A stretch of DNA of 64,000 bases from Roseibium suaedae (GTDB taxonomy: Bacteria; Pseudomonadota; Alphaproteobacteria; Rhizobiales; Stappiaceae): positions 496,001 through 560,000 of the forward strand of contig NZ_FRBW01000003.1 of assembly GCF_900142725.1 (NCBI RefSeq), read 5' to 3'. Positions within the stretch are counted from its first letter, which is position 1. Each line of letters opens with the position of its first letter. Both the position numbers and the translations under genes were made by a program. The notes under the pieces were generated by a model, which did not search any database, was not told the origin of the DNA, and worked only from the letters and a program-made list of their open reading frames with translations. Positions 1 to 8,682 of the stretch are shown here, in pieces.

Positions 1-421
1 AGCCGACCAGCTCGACGCCGGAGAACCAGAAAGCGATTTCTTCAGCAGCGGTTTCCGGAGCGTCGGAACCGTGAACGGAGTTTTCGCCGATGGACAGGGC
101 AAATTCCTTGCGGATGGTGCCTTCGTCAGCCTGTGCCGGGTTAGTGGCGCCCATGACTTCACGGTTCTTGGCAATGGCATTCTCGCCTTCCAGAACCTGA
201 ACAACGGTCGGGCCGGAGGACATGAACTCGGTCAGTTCGCCGAAGAACGGACGTTCCTTGTGAACAGCGTAGAAAGCTTCGGCTTCACGGATGGACATCC
301 AAACGCGCTTGGAAGCAACGACGCGCAGGCCTGCGTCTTCGAGCTTCTTGGTGATGGCGCCGGTCAGGTTGCGCTTGGTTGCGTCCGGCTTGATCATGGA
401 AAAGGTGCGTTCGATCGCCAT
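1..421 (-). CDS. ndk: Nucleoside diphosphate kinase (stop codon clipped by window edge)
   Basis: This cytoplasmic enzyme moves the gamma-phosphate of ATP onto nucleoside diphosphates and so balances the NTP and dNTP pools. The ATG is at 421-419 and 140 codons read down to base 2; base 1 is the first T of a stop, so the 140-residue protein is complete and only the stop is cut. The N-terminus [15 protein letters not shown], with Lys11 in the KPD motif, and the phosphohistidine His117 in ENSVHGSD are family hallmarks. All residues expected for catalysis that I can check are present. No other gene shares its strand nearby; the upstream 480 bases look non-coding and should hold its promoter. Identification is very secure. 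Confidence 0.97.
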   Translation of the reverse strand, partial: MAIERTFSMIKPDATKRNLTGAITKKLEDAGLRVVASKRVWMSIREAEAFYAVHKERPFFGELTEFMSSGPTVVQVLEGENAIAKNREVMGATNPAQADEGTIRKEFALSIGENSVHGSDAPETAAEEIAFWFSGVELVG

Positions 422-902
422 GGGTCTCAATCTCTCTACAAACTTGGCCTTGCGGCCTGATCAGGTGCCGGTCGAAAAGGTTTCCGCTCCGGCTCGAATT
501 TCGCGCCTCCTATAGCTTTGACGGCCGTTGACCGCAAGGGGCAGCGGCATAAGCAGGCATGGGAAAAGCCTTCTCCTTCGCGCGGAAGCAGACTTGCAGA
601 GTTCCGTCCCTTCGAAAAGCCAAGACGGGCATGTGTCCGCGCCTCCCCGTTCAGGACCTTCTTCACGGCAAAACCGGCTGGTGTTCTGCTCACCTTGCAG
701 GTCCGTTTTCTGGCAAGTTCCGGAAATTGCCAGATTTTTTCCAGAGCCTTTCCAGGGCTCTTGGGCAAAACTCCATTGTGAAAAAAGCGTATCTGGTCAC
801 TGGCGCTGGTCTGGATGGTTTTGCAGTAGCCCTCAAGAAAAAGCGCAGCCTTTTTGAAAATATTTCGACGCATTGGCACTTCCGTGCCGGGAGAGAATTG
901 TC
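422..902. other. Gene-poor stretch between ndk and the DinB-like gene
   Basis: These 481 bases hold no reading frame that resembles a protein; the open frames on both strands have arginine- and serine-rich translations typical of unselected GC-rich sequence. The leader of ndk must start here on the minus strand. At the right end, GGGAGAG at 889-895 is a ribosome binding site for the next gene. I see no repeat, tRNA or convincing terminator. Confidence 0.5.
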
Positions 903-1442
903 TTGAAAGTTTTTATTTGCATCCTCAGCGAGCACAACAAATGGGCAAATGACCGGCTGTTGTCCGATTGTTCCAAGCTTACCGAACACGATTATCATCA
1001 CAACCACCAGCCGATGCTTGGTTCCGTTCATGAAACCCTTGTGTCGGGCATGGCAACGGATGGGCATTGGCTGTCCCGCTTTTCCGGCGAGCCTATGAAC
1101 TCCTTCTTTGCCTTCGGCTCCCCGGCAACATGTCTGGATGACCTTCAGGAAAAGCGGTCCTCACTTGATGAAGCTCTTTGTAACTTCGCCCATTCCCTGA
1201 CCGAGTCCCGTCTGTCCAAGACGATTGCCCTGCAGGACCCGGATGCCAGCGCAGATTTCCACCAGCCCCTGTGCATGGCCATGCTGCATATGTTCCAGCA
1301 GCAGACCCAGTACCGCTCCCAGGTTCAGGTCCTTCTCAGCCAGGCAGGTCTCACCGTTTCCGGTACCGATCTGCATCTCTTCCAGAACCTGACCGGCCGC
1401 GGCACCTTGCGGGTTCACAAGACGAAGAAGGCGGCCATCTGA
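903..1442 (+). CDS. DinB-family protein with a degenerate metal site
   Basis: A protein of the DinB/DUF664 four-helix-bundle superfamily, whose members often act as thiol-dependent transferases or are induced by DNA damage. I chose the TTG at 903 because GGGAGAG at 889-895 sits seven bases upstream and the family begins with a short helix before the W-A-N motif, here HNKWANDRLL (residues 11-20). The first metal ligand position is kept (His43 in SVHETL), as is the following HW pair. In the C-terminal helix, where relatives have a motif like HQTHHRGQ, this protein reads QQTQYRSQ: the two remaining ligand positions are Gln133 and Tyr137. It may therefore bind no metal. Length, about 179 residues, is normal. 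It stands alone, with 263 bases to the next gene. Family assignment is by motif memory. Confidence 0.75.
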   Translation: MKVFICILSEHNKWANDRLLSDCSKLTEHDYHHNHQPMLGSVHETLVSGMATDGHWLSRFSGEPMNSFFAFGSPATCLDDLQEKRSSLDEALCNFAHSLTESRLSKTIALQDPDASADFHQPLCMAMLHMFQQQTQYRSQVQVLLSQAGLTVSGTDLHLFQNLTGRGTLRVHKTKKAAI

Positions 1443-1705
1443 CAGGAGCTGGCAACTACGTGTTTTTATCATTTGGTAGAATACCTATTCCCCTCTCAGG
1501 AAAGACAGCTAGTCTAGGGTGACCGAAGCAAGCAGACGGACGGGCAGAATTGACGGGCTTGAAGCGTGTTCTCAGTCAGATCGAGATCTTCCTGACAGTC
1601 TGCAGTCCCCGCTTAGTGCCAGTATCCGGGTCGGCCGTTCCACCGATGGCAAACACACTCTCCTCGCAAGCCTTTTTGCCCGCGTGCCGAGCCAGTTCGT
1701 TCCTT

Positions 1706-2599
1706 ATGCTGGTCAGGAAACCGCGTGCCAGAGTGCGTAAGTTGGGCTGGACCGTAGTCCGCGCCACAGCGGCTCTTTTGACTGGACTGTTTGCAGGTTT
1801 GTCCGACAAGCCAGCCATTGCCCATGAGCTGGTCCCCCCTGCGGCGGTTACCGACATGAACACCGCACTTTTGGCAATGCCGGTGAAAGAGCGGGAGACG
1901 TTCCTCGCCGATGTCGCCGGCAGCACGATGTTTGTCGTTGCCCAGCAATCCAGCCGCATGCTGATGTCCCAGCTCAACCTGCCTGTCCGCGGCGAGATTG
2001 AAACAACGATCGACACCCTTACGGCACTCTACCTGATCAACAGCACCAAGACTGCCTTGAAGGAAAGCCGTACTCTTGCGATCCGAAGCGCTCTGGCAAT
2101 CACGTCAAAGCCCCGGTCTCAGTGGCCAAAGTTTTTCCGCTACCAGAACATTAACCGCAAACGGGTGGAACGGATCCTTTGTCTCCTGGTGGGAAGCAAC
2201 CCGGATGTCTTTTCTTCCTTGAGAGAAGGGACAGGCATGAGCGACGAGCAGGTCTCCAGCTGTGTTCGCGAGTACGAGAAGACCGAGCAGGTCTGGAGCA
2301 AGATCCTGGCAAACCACCTGCGCAAGGAGGGGGATGACACCCGCCGCATGGCTGTCAGCTACAACAAGGTGCCGAGAGGCGACGAAATTCTGGTCGAGAT
2401 GCTGAAGCAGAGCCAGATCCTCGAGAACGCAGCCCGGGAGCTGGATGACTTCTACCGCTTCCCGGCGCCTGTCATCATGCGCGCTGCCTCCTGCGGGGAA
2501 GAAACAGCCTATTTCGATCCCCGCACCCGTGATTTCCTCATCTGCTACGATCTGATCCTGCGTTTTGCCACGGATCATCTGGAACAAATGAACCGCTGA
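1706..2599 (+). CDS. DUF4344-like exported protein lacking the HExxH protease motif
   Basis: The protein resembles the DUF4344 family of putative exported zinc metallopeptidases. Supporting segments are the block around ILCLLVGSNPDVF, the conserved Cys/EYE/W stretch after it, and CGEETAYFDPRTRDFLICYD near the C-terminus, a family-typical cysteine-bounded strand. Where relatives read roughly FVLYHELGHAL, this protein reads FVVAQQSSRML: residues 80-84 are QQSSR (bases 1943-1957), so both zinc histidines and the catalytic glutamate are missing. The following acidic third-ligand region is also altered (GEIETTID). The start is uncertain: the ATG at 1706 gives a basic n-region, a hydrophobic core and a possible cleavage site after AIA near residue 40; in-frame codons at 1550 (TTG), 1646 (ATG) and 1733 (GTG) are alternatives. 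It ends 21 bases before the next gene and may be cotranscribed with it. Most likely a secreted pseudoenzyme. Confidence 0.65.
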   Translation: MLVRKPRARVRKLGWTVVRATAALLTGLFAGLSDKPAIAHELVPPAAVTDMNTALLAMPVKERETFLADVAGSTMFVVAQQSSRMLMSQLNLPVRGEIETTIDTLTALYLINSTKTALKESRTLAIRSALAITSKPRSQWPKFFRYQNINRKRVERILCLLVGSNPDVFSSLREGTGMSDEQVSSCVREYEKTEQVWSKILANHLRKEGDDTRRMAVSYNKVPRGDEILVEMLKQSQILENAARELDDFYRFPAPVIMRAASCGEETAYFDPRTRDFLICYDLILRFATDHLEQMNR

Positions 2600-2620
2600 C
2601 GCGTTGTCCAACGGGAGCTG

Positions 2621-4102
2621 GTGTTTGAACACGAATGCCAGCCAGGGGCATGCTGCGTGGAAGGACGCCATTTGGACCGGACCAGACTGAAGAAACTGCT
2701 GCAACCGATCCTGTCAGATCATGGCTTCATCACGGTCCCAGGCGCGGTCGCGCTGATCATCTGGGCCTCCAGCGGCATTCCGCTCGGCATCGACTATTTC
2801 GGCCTTCTGCCCTGGTTCGGCGTTCCCCCTTTCAGTGACTGGCTTTCCTATGACACGGCCACCTCAATCCTGAGCACCATTGCCTCAGCGGCGATGACCA
2901 CGCTCAGCCTTGTCTACTCCCTTGTGCTGGTTGTCTTCACCCTGGCCGCCGGCACGATTGCTCCCCGCCTCCTGAAGCGCTTCACCAATGACCGGGTCAG
3001 CCAGATGACGGCCGGGCTCCTTGGCGGGACCTTCCTGTTCTCCCTGACGATCCTGAGCTGCACGGGACCAAAATTCGTTCCCTATCACTCCATTGGCACG
3101 GCCTTCGTGCTGGCGGCCATTTCCGTGCTGCAGTTGATCTACTTCGTGCACTCGGTCTCCGTCAGCGTGATGATCGATCAGGAAATCGCCGAAATCGGCT
3201 CCGAACTGAAGAGCCGGATGACCCGTGTCGTCCGGTCCGACAAGACCTCAGATGACTGCGAGTGGCCAAGCAAAGACGGGTTCGATGTGCTGATCACTGC
3301 GGAAGAGACGGGTTTCATCTCCGTGCCGGATGTGCCGGAGCTCGTCGCCTGCGCTGAGAAGCACGACATTCTGGTGGAACTCTGCATGCCACCGGCGAGC
3401 TTTGTCACCCAGGGCAGCGACATTCTGCGGATCCGCTACGGGGACCGGAGCCTTGTGGGGACCGAAGAAGAAGAGAAACCCAAACGCGCCCTCGCAAAAT
3501 CCGCAAAGACTGACAAGGACGAGAATATTCCGGCAGACGGCGAGGACGAGACAGCCGACACGCCGGAAAAGGAAGAGACCCCGCGCCAGAAAATCGAGCG
3601 CTCCGTGCGCGAGAAAGTTCATCTGGATACGGTGGGAGGCAGCGAGAAGGACATCATCTTCGCCATCAATCTTCTGCTGGAAATTGCCCTGCGGGCCCTG
3701 TCCCCCGGCGTCAACGACACTTTCACCGCCATAGCCTGCACCAACCGGCTGTCGGAAGTGCTGCGCGAGCCTGTTGCCAAGGGCCTGCGCGAGAACATCC
3801 ATCTGGACAGCGAAGACAAGCCGCGTCTGCGCATTCCGGGTCTCACGCTCGAAGAGCTTTTGAAAAAGTCGTTACAGCCCCTGCGCCTGGCTGCCGCCGA
3901 CAATCTCCTGATGCTGATGAACCTGGCGGGCATGATCCAGCGCCTCTATGCGGCAGCGCGCACGAACCGTGTCCGCCGCCTTCTCGCCTCCCATGCGGAG
4001 GATCTGATTGCCACCTATGAGAAGACCGGGCCTCTGGACCGCGACCTTCAGGACCTGAAGGATCAGCTGACCGGTGTCCGGATGAAGCTGGAGGACGACT
4101 GA
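2621..4102 (+). CDS. DUF2254 family inner-membrane protein
   Basis: An integral membrane protein of the DUF2254 family, whose function is not known. Hydrophobic segments fall at about residues 35-50, 88-112, 127-145 and 155-180, followed by a soluble C-terminal part with the recurring LRALSPGVNDTFTA motif near residue 355, which is typical of the family. Residues about 283-325 form a highly charged, low-complexity Glu/Lys/Asp insert that may be a species-specific linker. The GTG at 2621 gives the longest frame and has GGGAG four bases before it; a TTG at 2672 preceded by GGAAGGA (2659-2665, six-base spacer) is a very plausible alternative and would remove a poorly conserved N-terminus. It lies 21 bases after the DUF4344-like gene, suggesting cotranscription. 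Confidence 0.82.
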   Translation: MFEHECQPGACCVEGRHLDRTRLKKLLQPILSDHGFITVPGAVALIIWASSGIPLGIDYFGLLPWFGVPPFSDWLSYDTATSILSTIASAAMTTLSLVYSLVLVVFTLAAGTIAPRLLKRFTNDRVSQMTAGLLGGTFLFSLTILSCTGPKFVPYHSIGTAFVLAAISVLQLIYFVHSVSVSVMIDQEIAEIGSELKSRMTRVVRSDKTSDDCEWPSKDGFDVLITAEETGFISVPDVPELVACAEKHDILVELCMPPASFVTQGSDILRIRYGDRSLVGTEEEEKPKRALAKSAKTDKDENIPADGEDETADTPEKEETPRQKIERSVREKVHLDTVGGSEKDIIFAINLLLEIALRALSPGVNDTFTAIACTNRLSEVLREPVAKGLRENIHLDSEDKPRLRIPGLTLEELLKKSLQPLRLAAADNLLMLMNLAGMIQRLYAAARTNRVRRLLASHAEDLIATYEKTGPLDRDLQDLKDQLTGVRMKLEDD

Positions 4103-4194
4103 GCAGCCAACTGTGATACGGAAATGCTTGGCATTTCGCTGCAAAGCCATGTTCCCGCTTGCATCGCTGCAGCGCCTCGTTCAAAACCTCGGCC

Positions 4195-6087
4195 ATGCTA
4201 CAGATTTCCGACCTCACCTTCCGTATTGCCGGGCGCACTCTGATCGAGAACGCCAGCGTCACCCTGCCCGCCCGCACCAAGACCGGACTGGTCGGCAGGA
4301 ACGGCACGGGCAAATCGACCCTATTCAAGATCATCACCGGTGATCTTGTGCCTGAAAGCGGAACCGTCCAGATCCCCAAGCAGTCGCGGATCGGCCAGGT
4401 GGCTCAGGAAGCCCCGGGCACAGAACAGACGCTGATGGAAGTCGTGCTGGCCGCCGACACCGAGCGGACTGCCCTTCTGGCAGAGGCAGAGACTGCCAAG
4501 GACCCCCAGCGGATCGGCGAGATCCACATGCGCCTTGCGGACATCAACAGCCACACGGCGGAAGCACGCGCGGGCGCGATCCTGTCCGGTCTCGGCTTTG
4601 ATGCGGAAGCCCAGCAGCGTCCCTGCTCCGCCTTTTCCGGCGGCTGGCGCATGCGTGTGGCTCTGGCGGCCGTGCTCTTTTCCGAGCCCGACCTGCTGCT
4701 GCTCGACGAGCCGACCAACTACCTCGACCTTGAAGGCACCATGTGGCTGGAGAACTATGTCTCCCGCTATCCGCATCAGGTGCTGCTGATCTCCCACGAC
4801 CGCGACCTCCTGAACAAGGCCGTCGACAGCATCGTGCATCTGGACCAGGGCAAGCTGACCTTCTATCGCGGCGGTTATGACAGTTTCGACCGGCAGCGCC
4901 GCGAGACCATGATCCTTCAGCAGAAGGCCAAGGAAAAGCAGGATGTGCAGCGCAAGCACATGCAGGCTTTCGTTGACCGCTTCCGCGCCAAGGCATCCAA
5001 GGCCCGTCAGGCCCAGTCACGCCTGAAGATGCTGGAAAAGCTGCAGCCGATTGCCGCCCTGACCGAGGAAAGCTCGACCCCGATCCATTTCCCGGATCCC
5101 AAGGGCCGTCTTGCGCCTCCGATCATCAAGCTCGAAGGCGTGTCCGTTGGCTATGACGGTAAGGCCATCTTGCGGAACCTGACCGTCAACGTGCAGCCGG
5201 ATGACCGCATCGCGCTTCTGGGCGCGAACGGCAACGGCAAGTCGACCTTCGCCAAGCTTCTGTCCAACCGTCTGGACGCCATGGGCGGCGAGATCACCAA
5301 GGCCACGAAGCTCAACATCGCCTTCTTTGCCCAGCACCAGATGGATGAGCTGCGCCCGGCCGAGAACGCCATCGACCATGTGCGCAGCCTGATGCCGACC
5401 TCTTCGGAAGCGCAGGTGCGTGCCCGTGTCGCCCGCTTCGGCTTGCCGACGGAAAAGATGATGACCCCGGCCAAGGATCTCTCCGGTGGCGAGAAGGCCC
5501 GTCTGCTTCTGGGGCTTGCCACCTTTGATGGCCCAAACCTGATCATCCTCGATGAGCCGACCAACCACCTGGACATCGACAGCCGCGAGGCCTTGGTCAT
5601 GGCGCTGAATGAATATCAGGGCGCCGTCATCTTGATCAGCCACGACCGGCATCTGGTTGAAGCCTGTGCGGATCAGCTCTGGCTCGTCGGCAATGGCGGT
5701 GTCTCTGCCTATGACGGTGATATGGACGACTATCGCGACCTGATCATCAAGGGTCCGGACGCGAAGAAGAAGACCAAGGCCAGCGACGAAGCCAAGCAGC
5801 AGGAAAAGGCGCCCGTCAAGCCGACGGAAAAGCGCAAGGAAGCAGCCGTCAAGCGCACGGAACTGAAGCCGCTGCGCAAGCGCATCGACGAGGCGGAAAA
5901 GGAAATCGCCCGCCTGCAGAAGAAGCTCGAGATGATCGACCAGGAACTGGCCGATCCAGGCTTCTACATGGCCGATCCCACAAGGGCGCAGAAATTCGCT
6001 AAGGAACGGGCCTTCTGCGAGAAGAAGCTGATCAAGACCGAAGAGGAATGGCTGGAGCTTTCCTCCGAGTACGAAAGCGCCAACTGA
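4195..6087 (+). CDS. ABC-F family ATPase (Uup/YheS type)
   Basis: A soluble protein with two ATP-binding cassettes and no membrane segments. ABC-F proteins act on the ribosome, often at the E site, in translation regulation or ribosome rescue rather than in transport. The first cassette has Walker A GRNGTGKST, signature SGGWRMR and Walker B LLLLDEPTNYLD; the second has GANGNGKST, LSGGEKARL and LIILDEPTNHLD. Both catalytic glutamates and H-loop histidines (LLISHDR, LISHDRH) are intact. A charged linker joins the cassettes, and a lysine-rich coiled coil of about 80 residues ends the protein, as in the Uup/YheS branch. The ATG at 4195 is chosen because family members start right at MLQISDLTFRI. 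A strong terminator lies 34 bases after the stop. The exact subfamily is not resolved. Confidence 0.93.
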   Translation: MLQISDLTFRIAGRTLIENASVTLPARTKTGLVGRNGTGKSTLFKIITGDLVPESGTVQIPKQSRIGQVAQEAPGTEQTLMEVVLAADTERTALLAEAETAKDPQRIGEIHMRLADINSHTAEARAGAILSGLGFDAEAQQRPCSAFSGGWRMRVALAAVLFSEPDLLLLDEPTNYLDLEGTMWLENYVSRYPHQVLLISHDRDLLNKAVDSIVHLDQGKLTFYRGGYDSFDRQRRETMILQQKAKEKQDVQRKHMQAFVDRFRAKASKARQAQSRLKMLEKLQPIAALTEESSTPIHFPDPKGRLAPPIIKLEGVSVGYDGKAILRNLTVNVQPDDRIALLGANGNGKSTFAKLLSNRLDAMGGEITKATKLNIAFFAQHQMDELRPAENAIDHVRSLMPTSSEAQVRARVARFGLPTEKMMTPAKDLSGGEKARLLLGLATFDGPNLIILDEPTNHLDIDSREALVMALNEYQGAVILISHDRHLVEACADQLWLVGNGGVSAYDGDMDDYRDLIIKGPDAKKKTKASDEAKQQEKAPVKPTEKRKEAAVKRTELKPLRKRIDEAEKEIARLQKKLEMIDQELADPGFYMADPTRAQKFAKERAFCEKKLIKTEEEWLELSSEYESAN

Positions 6088-6120
6088 GACGAAGGCTCAC
6101 AGGAACGAGCCAGGAAACAG

Positions 6121-6155
6121 AAAGGCCCGGGCAGCAATTGCTGTCCGGGCCTTTT
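6121..6155 (+). terminator. Rho-independent terminator after the ABC-F gene
   Basis: The arms AAAGGCCCGGGCAGC and GCTGTCCGGGCCTTTT pair around an AATT loop, giving a GC-rich stem followed by a T run on the plus strand. It also has an A run on the left, so it could stop the minus-strand TM2 genes that end at 6175. A bidirectional role is likely. Confidence 0.9.
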
Positions 6156-6174
6156 CATTTGATGACGAAGAACA

Positions 6175-6603
6175 TCAGCCCGTATGGCCTGGAATGGCCA
6201 CCCGCCTGCCCTGACTGTCATGGGCGGAGCCGCAAATCAGCTTCGTGAAGATGACCAGCGTATGAGCGAAATCCGCGATAAAGCAGGCAACGGCCAAAAG
6301 GATCAGGAAACCGTTGCCATCGGCAGCTCCGGTCACCCAGATGAGGAACCAGCACAGGAACAAGCCAAGGTCGAACAGGCCATGCAGAATGTTGCCAAGA
6401 TAGAAATGGTGGATGCCCACCATTCCGAACACACCGCACAAGGCGACGGCCACGCCATAGCTCTTCGGGCTCACATCTTCCTTGGCCGCGGCCTGAGGCG
6501 CTCCGCATTCCGGACAGGCCCGGGCAGCCATTGCGATCTTCTTGCCGCAATAGCTGCAATGGTTCCAGCCGCCCGTCTGCTCGACTTCCATCGGAGAGCT
6601 CAT
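6175..6603 (-). CDS. Zinc-ribbon/TM2-domain membrane protein (downstream copy)
   Basis: A 142-residue small membrane protein. Residues about 16-34 form a zinc ribbon with two Cys-x2-Cys knuckles (CSYC and CPEC). A TM2 domain follows: a Gly-rich first helix, the conserved turn GIHHFYLGN, then further hydrophobic segments to about residue 125. TM2 proteins have no settled bacterial function; the combination with a zinc ribbon suggests a membrane-anchored sensor or assembly factor. The ATG at 6603-6601 overlaps the stop of the upstream TM2 gene as ATGA, so the two are probably translationally coupled. The central hydrophobic part is longer and richer in Trp, Leu and Phe than in its partner, so the two are paralogues that have diverged, not a recent duplication. 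Confidence 0.85.
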   Translation of the reverse strand: MSSPMEVEQTGGWNHCSYCGKKIAMAARACPECGAPQAAAKEDVSPKSYGVAVALCGVFGMVGIHHFYLGNILHGLFDLGLFLCWFLIWVTGAADGNGFLILLAVACFIADFAHTLVIFTKLICGSAHDSQGRRVAIPGHTG

Positions 6604-6929
6604 CGCTTCAGCGGCAGGCCGTTCTTGTCCTTGAACGAGCCGACAATGATCATGACCAGATCAATCAGCGTCCAGATGCCCAGTCCGCCGAGGGTCACAA
6701 TCATCAGGATGCCGGTCAGAATCTTGCCGACATAGAAACGGTGAATGCCGAGGGTGCCCAGGAAGAAGCAGAGCAATGCGGCTGCAACCATCGACTTGTT
6801 GGAAGTCGGAGCAACGGCATTGGGTGCGCCGCACTTGGGGCAAGCCGGGGCAATTGCAGCGATTTCGGTGCCGCAGGTGGCGCAATGAACCATCCGGGGT
6901 GCGGCAGCAACTCCAGTTTCTGTAACCAT
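6600..6929 (-). CDS. Zinc-ribbon/TM2-domain membrane protein (upstream copy)
   Basis: A 109-residue membrane protein with an N-terminal zinc ribbon (CATCG and CPKCG knuckles, residues about 15-35), a Pro/Ala linker and a TM2 domain of two helices with the signature turn GIHRFYVGK between them and a short cytoplasmic tail. The ATG at 6929 is chosen over an upstream ATG because GGAG sits eight bases before it and the preceding translation looks unconserved. It shares four bases (ATGA) with the next TM2 gene. Together with that gene it forms a two-gene unit that reads toward the ABC-F terminator. The partner binding or process is unknown. Confidence 0.87.
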   Translation of the reverse strand: MVTETGVAAAPRMVHCATCGTEIAAIAPACPKCGAPNAVAPTSNKSMVAAALLCFFLGTLGIHRFYVGKILTGILMIVTLGGLGIWTLIDLVMIIVGSFKDKNGLPLKR

Positions 6930-7102
6930 TTCAAAATCTCCAATTCGAATTACCCGGCGAACCGCCAGTTGCCTGCGCCTAACATAACCGGCGATTGTGC
7001 CAAAGGCTTCCACCCGGCAACATGCCAATTCCCTGTTGAAAAATTTTCAGGGAGCACGCGAAAATGTGTATCGCGTCAAGATTGCAGCTCCGTGGCAGAA
7101 CC

Positions 7103-8485
7103 TCACCCAAAAGCTCGGACAGCTTTCCGTTCGGACAAAAAGATCTTGTCGAGTTCGGCAGCTGGCAAGGGCTTTCCGAACAGATATCCCTGATAATGCG
7201 GGCAGCCTGCCGCATGCAGCGCCTTGAGCTGCGCCTCGGTCTCGACACCTTCCGCAATGATCGCCAGATCCAGGCTTTGGGCAAGGCGGATGATCGTGTC
7301 CACGATGGCCATGTTCCGCCCGTCCGCAAGGAGATCCCGGATGAAGGACTGGTCGATCTTGATCTGGTCGAAGGGAAAGCGCTTCAGGGAACTGAGCGAC
7401 GAATAGCCCGTTCCGAAGTCATCCAGCGACCATTGAATGCCGAAGTCCCGGAGCGCCTGCATTCTTTCCAGCACCACGTCCGGATCTTCCGCCAAGGCGC
7501 TTTCCGTCAGCTCCAGCTTCAACCCTTCCGGACGGGCCCCGCTCACCAGAACGATGGATTTGACCTGCTCGACGAAGTCGGGCTGGCGGAACTGGACCGC
7601 GCTGACATTGACGGCGATCGTCAGATGGGCAGTCTCTGGGGACTTGCTCCATTGCACCAGCTGGGCGCAGGCCATGCGCAGAACCCAGTCCCCGATCGGA
7701 ATGACCAGCCCGGTTTCCTCAGCCAGCGGAATGAACTCCATGGGTGAGACATTGCCTCTGGCCGAATGGTTCCAGCGCAAGAGCGCTTCCACTCCGAAGA
7801 CTGCGCCGTGACGGTCCGCCTGGGGCTGATAGTGAAGGTGGAACTCGCCGCGGGCAATGCCCCGGCGCATGTCGCTTTCCATGGTTCTGCGGGCATTGAT
7901 ATTTGCCTGCATCATGACCGCCACAATCGCTGTCGCCACGATCCCGGTGATGTTGTTGATCCAGACCCCCGCCATGCTGGGGGGGACCGGCGCGATCAGC
8001 TCGAAATGGGAGAGCTGTGGAACGTTGATCGAAAAGGCCAGAAAGATCAGCAGCGACAGAACCGGAAGAATGACCCGGAGATAGATCCCTTCCCGGTTGA
8101 ACAGAAAGAAAATCGCCGCTGAGACCGGCAGCATGTTCATGTAGACCGAGCGGGGCAATGCATCAACCGGCACGTCCGACAGGGACGACATGGTGACAGT
8201 GAACACCAGCGCATGGGCCATAATGATGCCGGCAAAACGAATGTGATTGCCAAAGGAGAGAAAGATCATTGCCAGGCCGGCGCTGACCGTGACGAGATTG
8301 ATCCCGAAAAGACACCAGTAGCTCTTGCTGGCGTAAAAAATGCCCCAAACCGAACTGGCGGCCACACATGCAAAACCACCGAAAAGGATAAGGTTTCGCG
8401 CCCTGGTATTCTTGACCCCAGCTTCCGTCCAGCTCGACAGATCGTCTCGCCGGAAAAGCTTCTCAACAGCCCCTGTTATAATCAC
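7103..8485 (-). CDS. Membrane-bound EAL-domain cyclic-di-GMP phosphodiesterase
   Basis: The N-terminal ~190 residues carry about six hydrophobic segments, an integral-membrane sensory region of no class I can name. The C-terminal EAL domain begins near residue 205. All motifs needed for hydrolysis of cyclic di-GMP to pGpG appear in order: EALLR, NVSA, ELTES, DDFGTGYSS, KIDQSFI, EGVET and QGYLFG. There is no GGDEF domain, so this is a dedicated phosphodiesterase, not a hybrid protein. The GTG at 8485 is the farthest start; no strong ribosome binding site settles it. The gene stands alone between the TM2 pair and the D-lactate dehydrogenase-like gene, both also on the minus strand. Likely output is control of motility or biofilm, by analogy. 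Confidence 0.9.
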   Translation of the reverse strand: MIITGAVEKLFRRDDLSSWTEAGVKNTRARNLILFGGFACVAASSVWGIFYASKSYWCLFGINLVTVSAGLAMIFLSFGNHIRFAGIIMAHALVFTVTMSSLSDVPVDALPRSVYMNMLPVSAAIFFLFNREGIYLRVILPVLSLLIFLAFSINVPQLSHFELIAPVPPSMAGVWINNITGIVATAIVAVMMQANINARRTMESDMRRGIARGEFHLHYQPQADRHGAVFGVEALLRWNHSARGNVSPMEFIPLAEETGLVIPIGDWVLRMACAQLVQWSKSPETAHLTIAVNVSAVQFRQPDFVEQVKSIVLVSGARPEGLKLELTESALAEDPDVVLERMQALRDFGIQWSLDDFGTGYSSLSSLKRFPFDQIKIDQSFIRDLLADGRNMAIVDTIIRLAQSLDLAIIAEGVETEAQLKALHAAGCPHYQGYLFGKPLPAAELDKIFLSERKAVRAFG

Positions 8486-8682
8486 AATAGTGTCTTCACC
8501 CCCCCGAGTGCCCTGTCATTTTTCGCAGGGAAATATATGACACTCAAAACCTTACCTAATGGCAACTGGCAAGGGGTTTCTAAAATAAAACAATGAATGC
8601 AATAGTTTCAGAATCTGCGTTCACTTGAGAAGTGAAGTAATTTCCGGCCACACTGGCAGGGGAAATCTAAAGAGACCGGGCT

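Noticed and set aside
436..879. 147-codon minus-strand open frame upstream of ndk
   Set aside because: The translation has no hydrophobic core pattern or motif, is rich in Arg, Pro and Lys, and overlaps other open frames of equal quality; no ribosome binding site.
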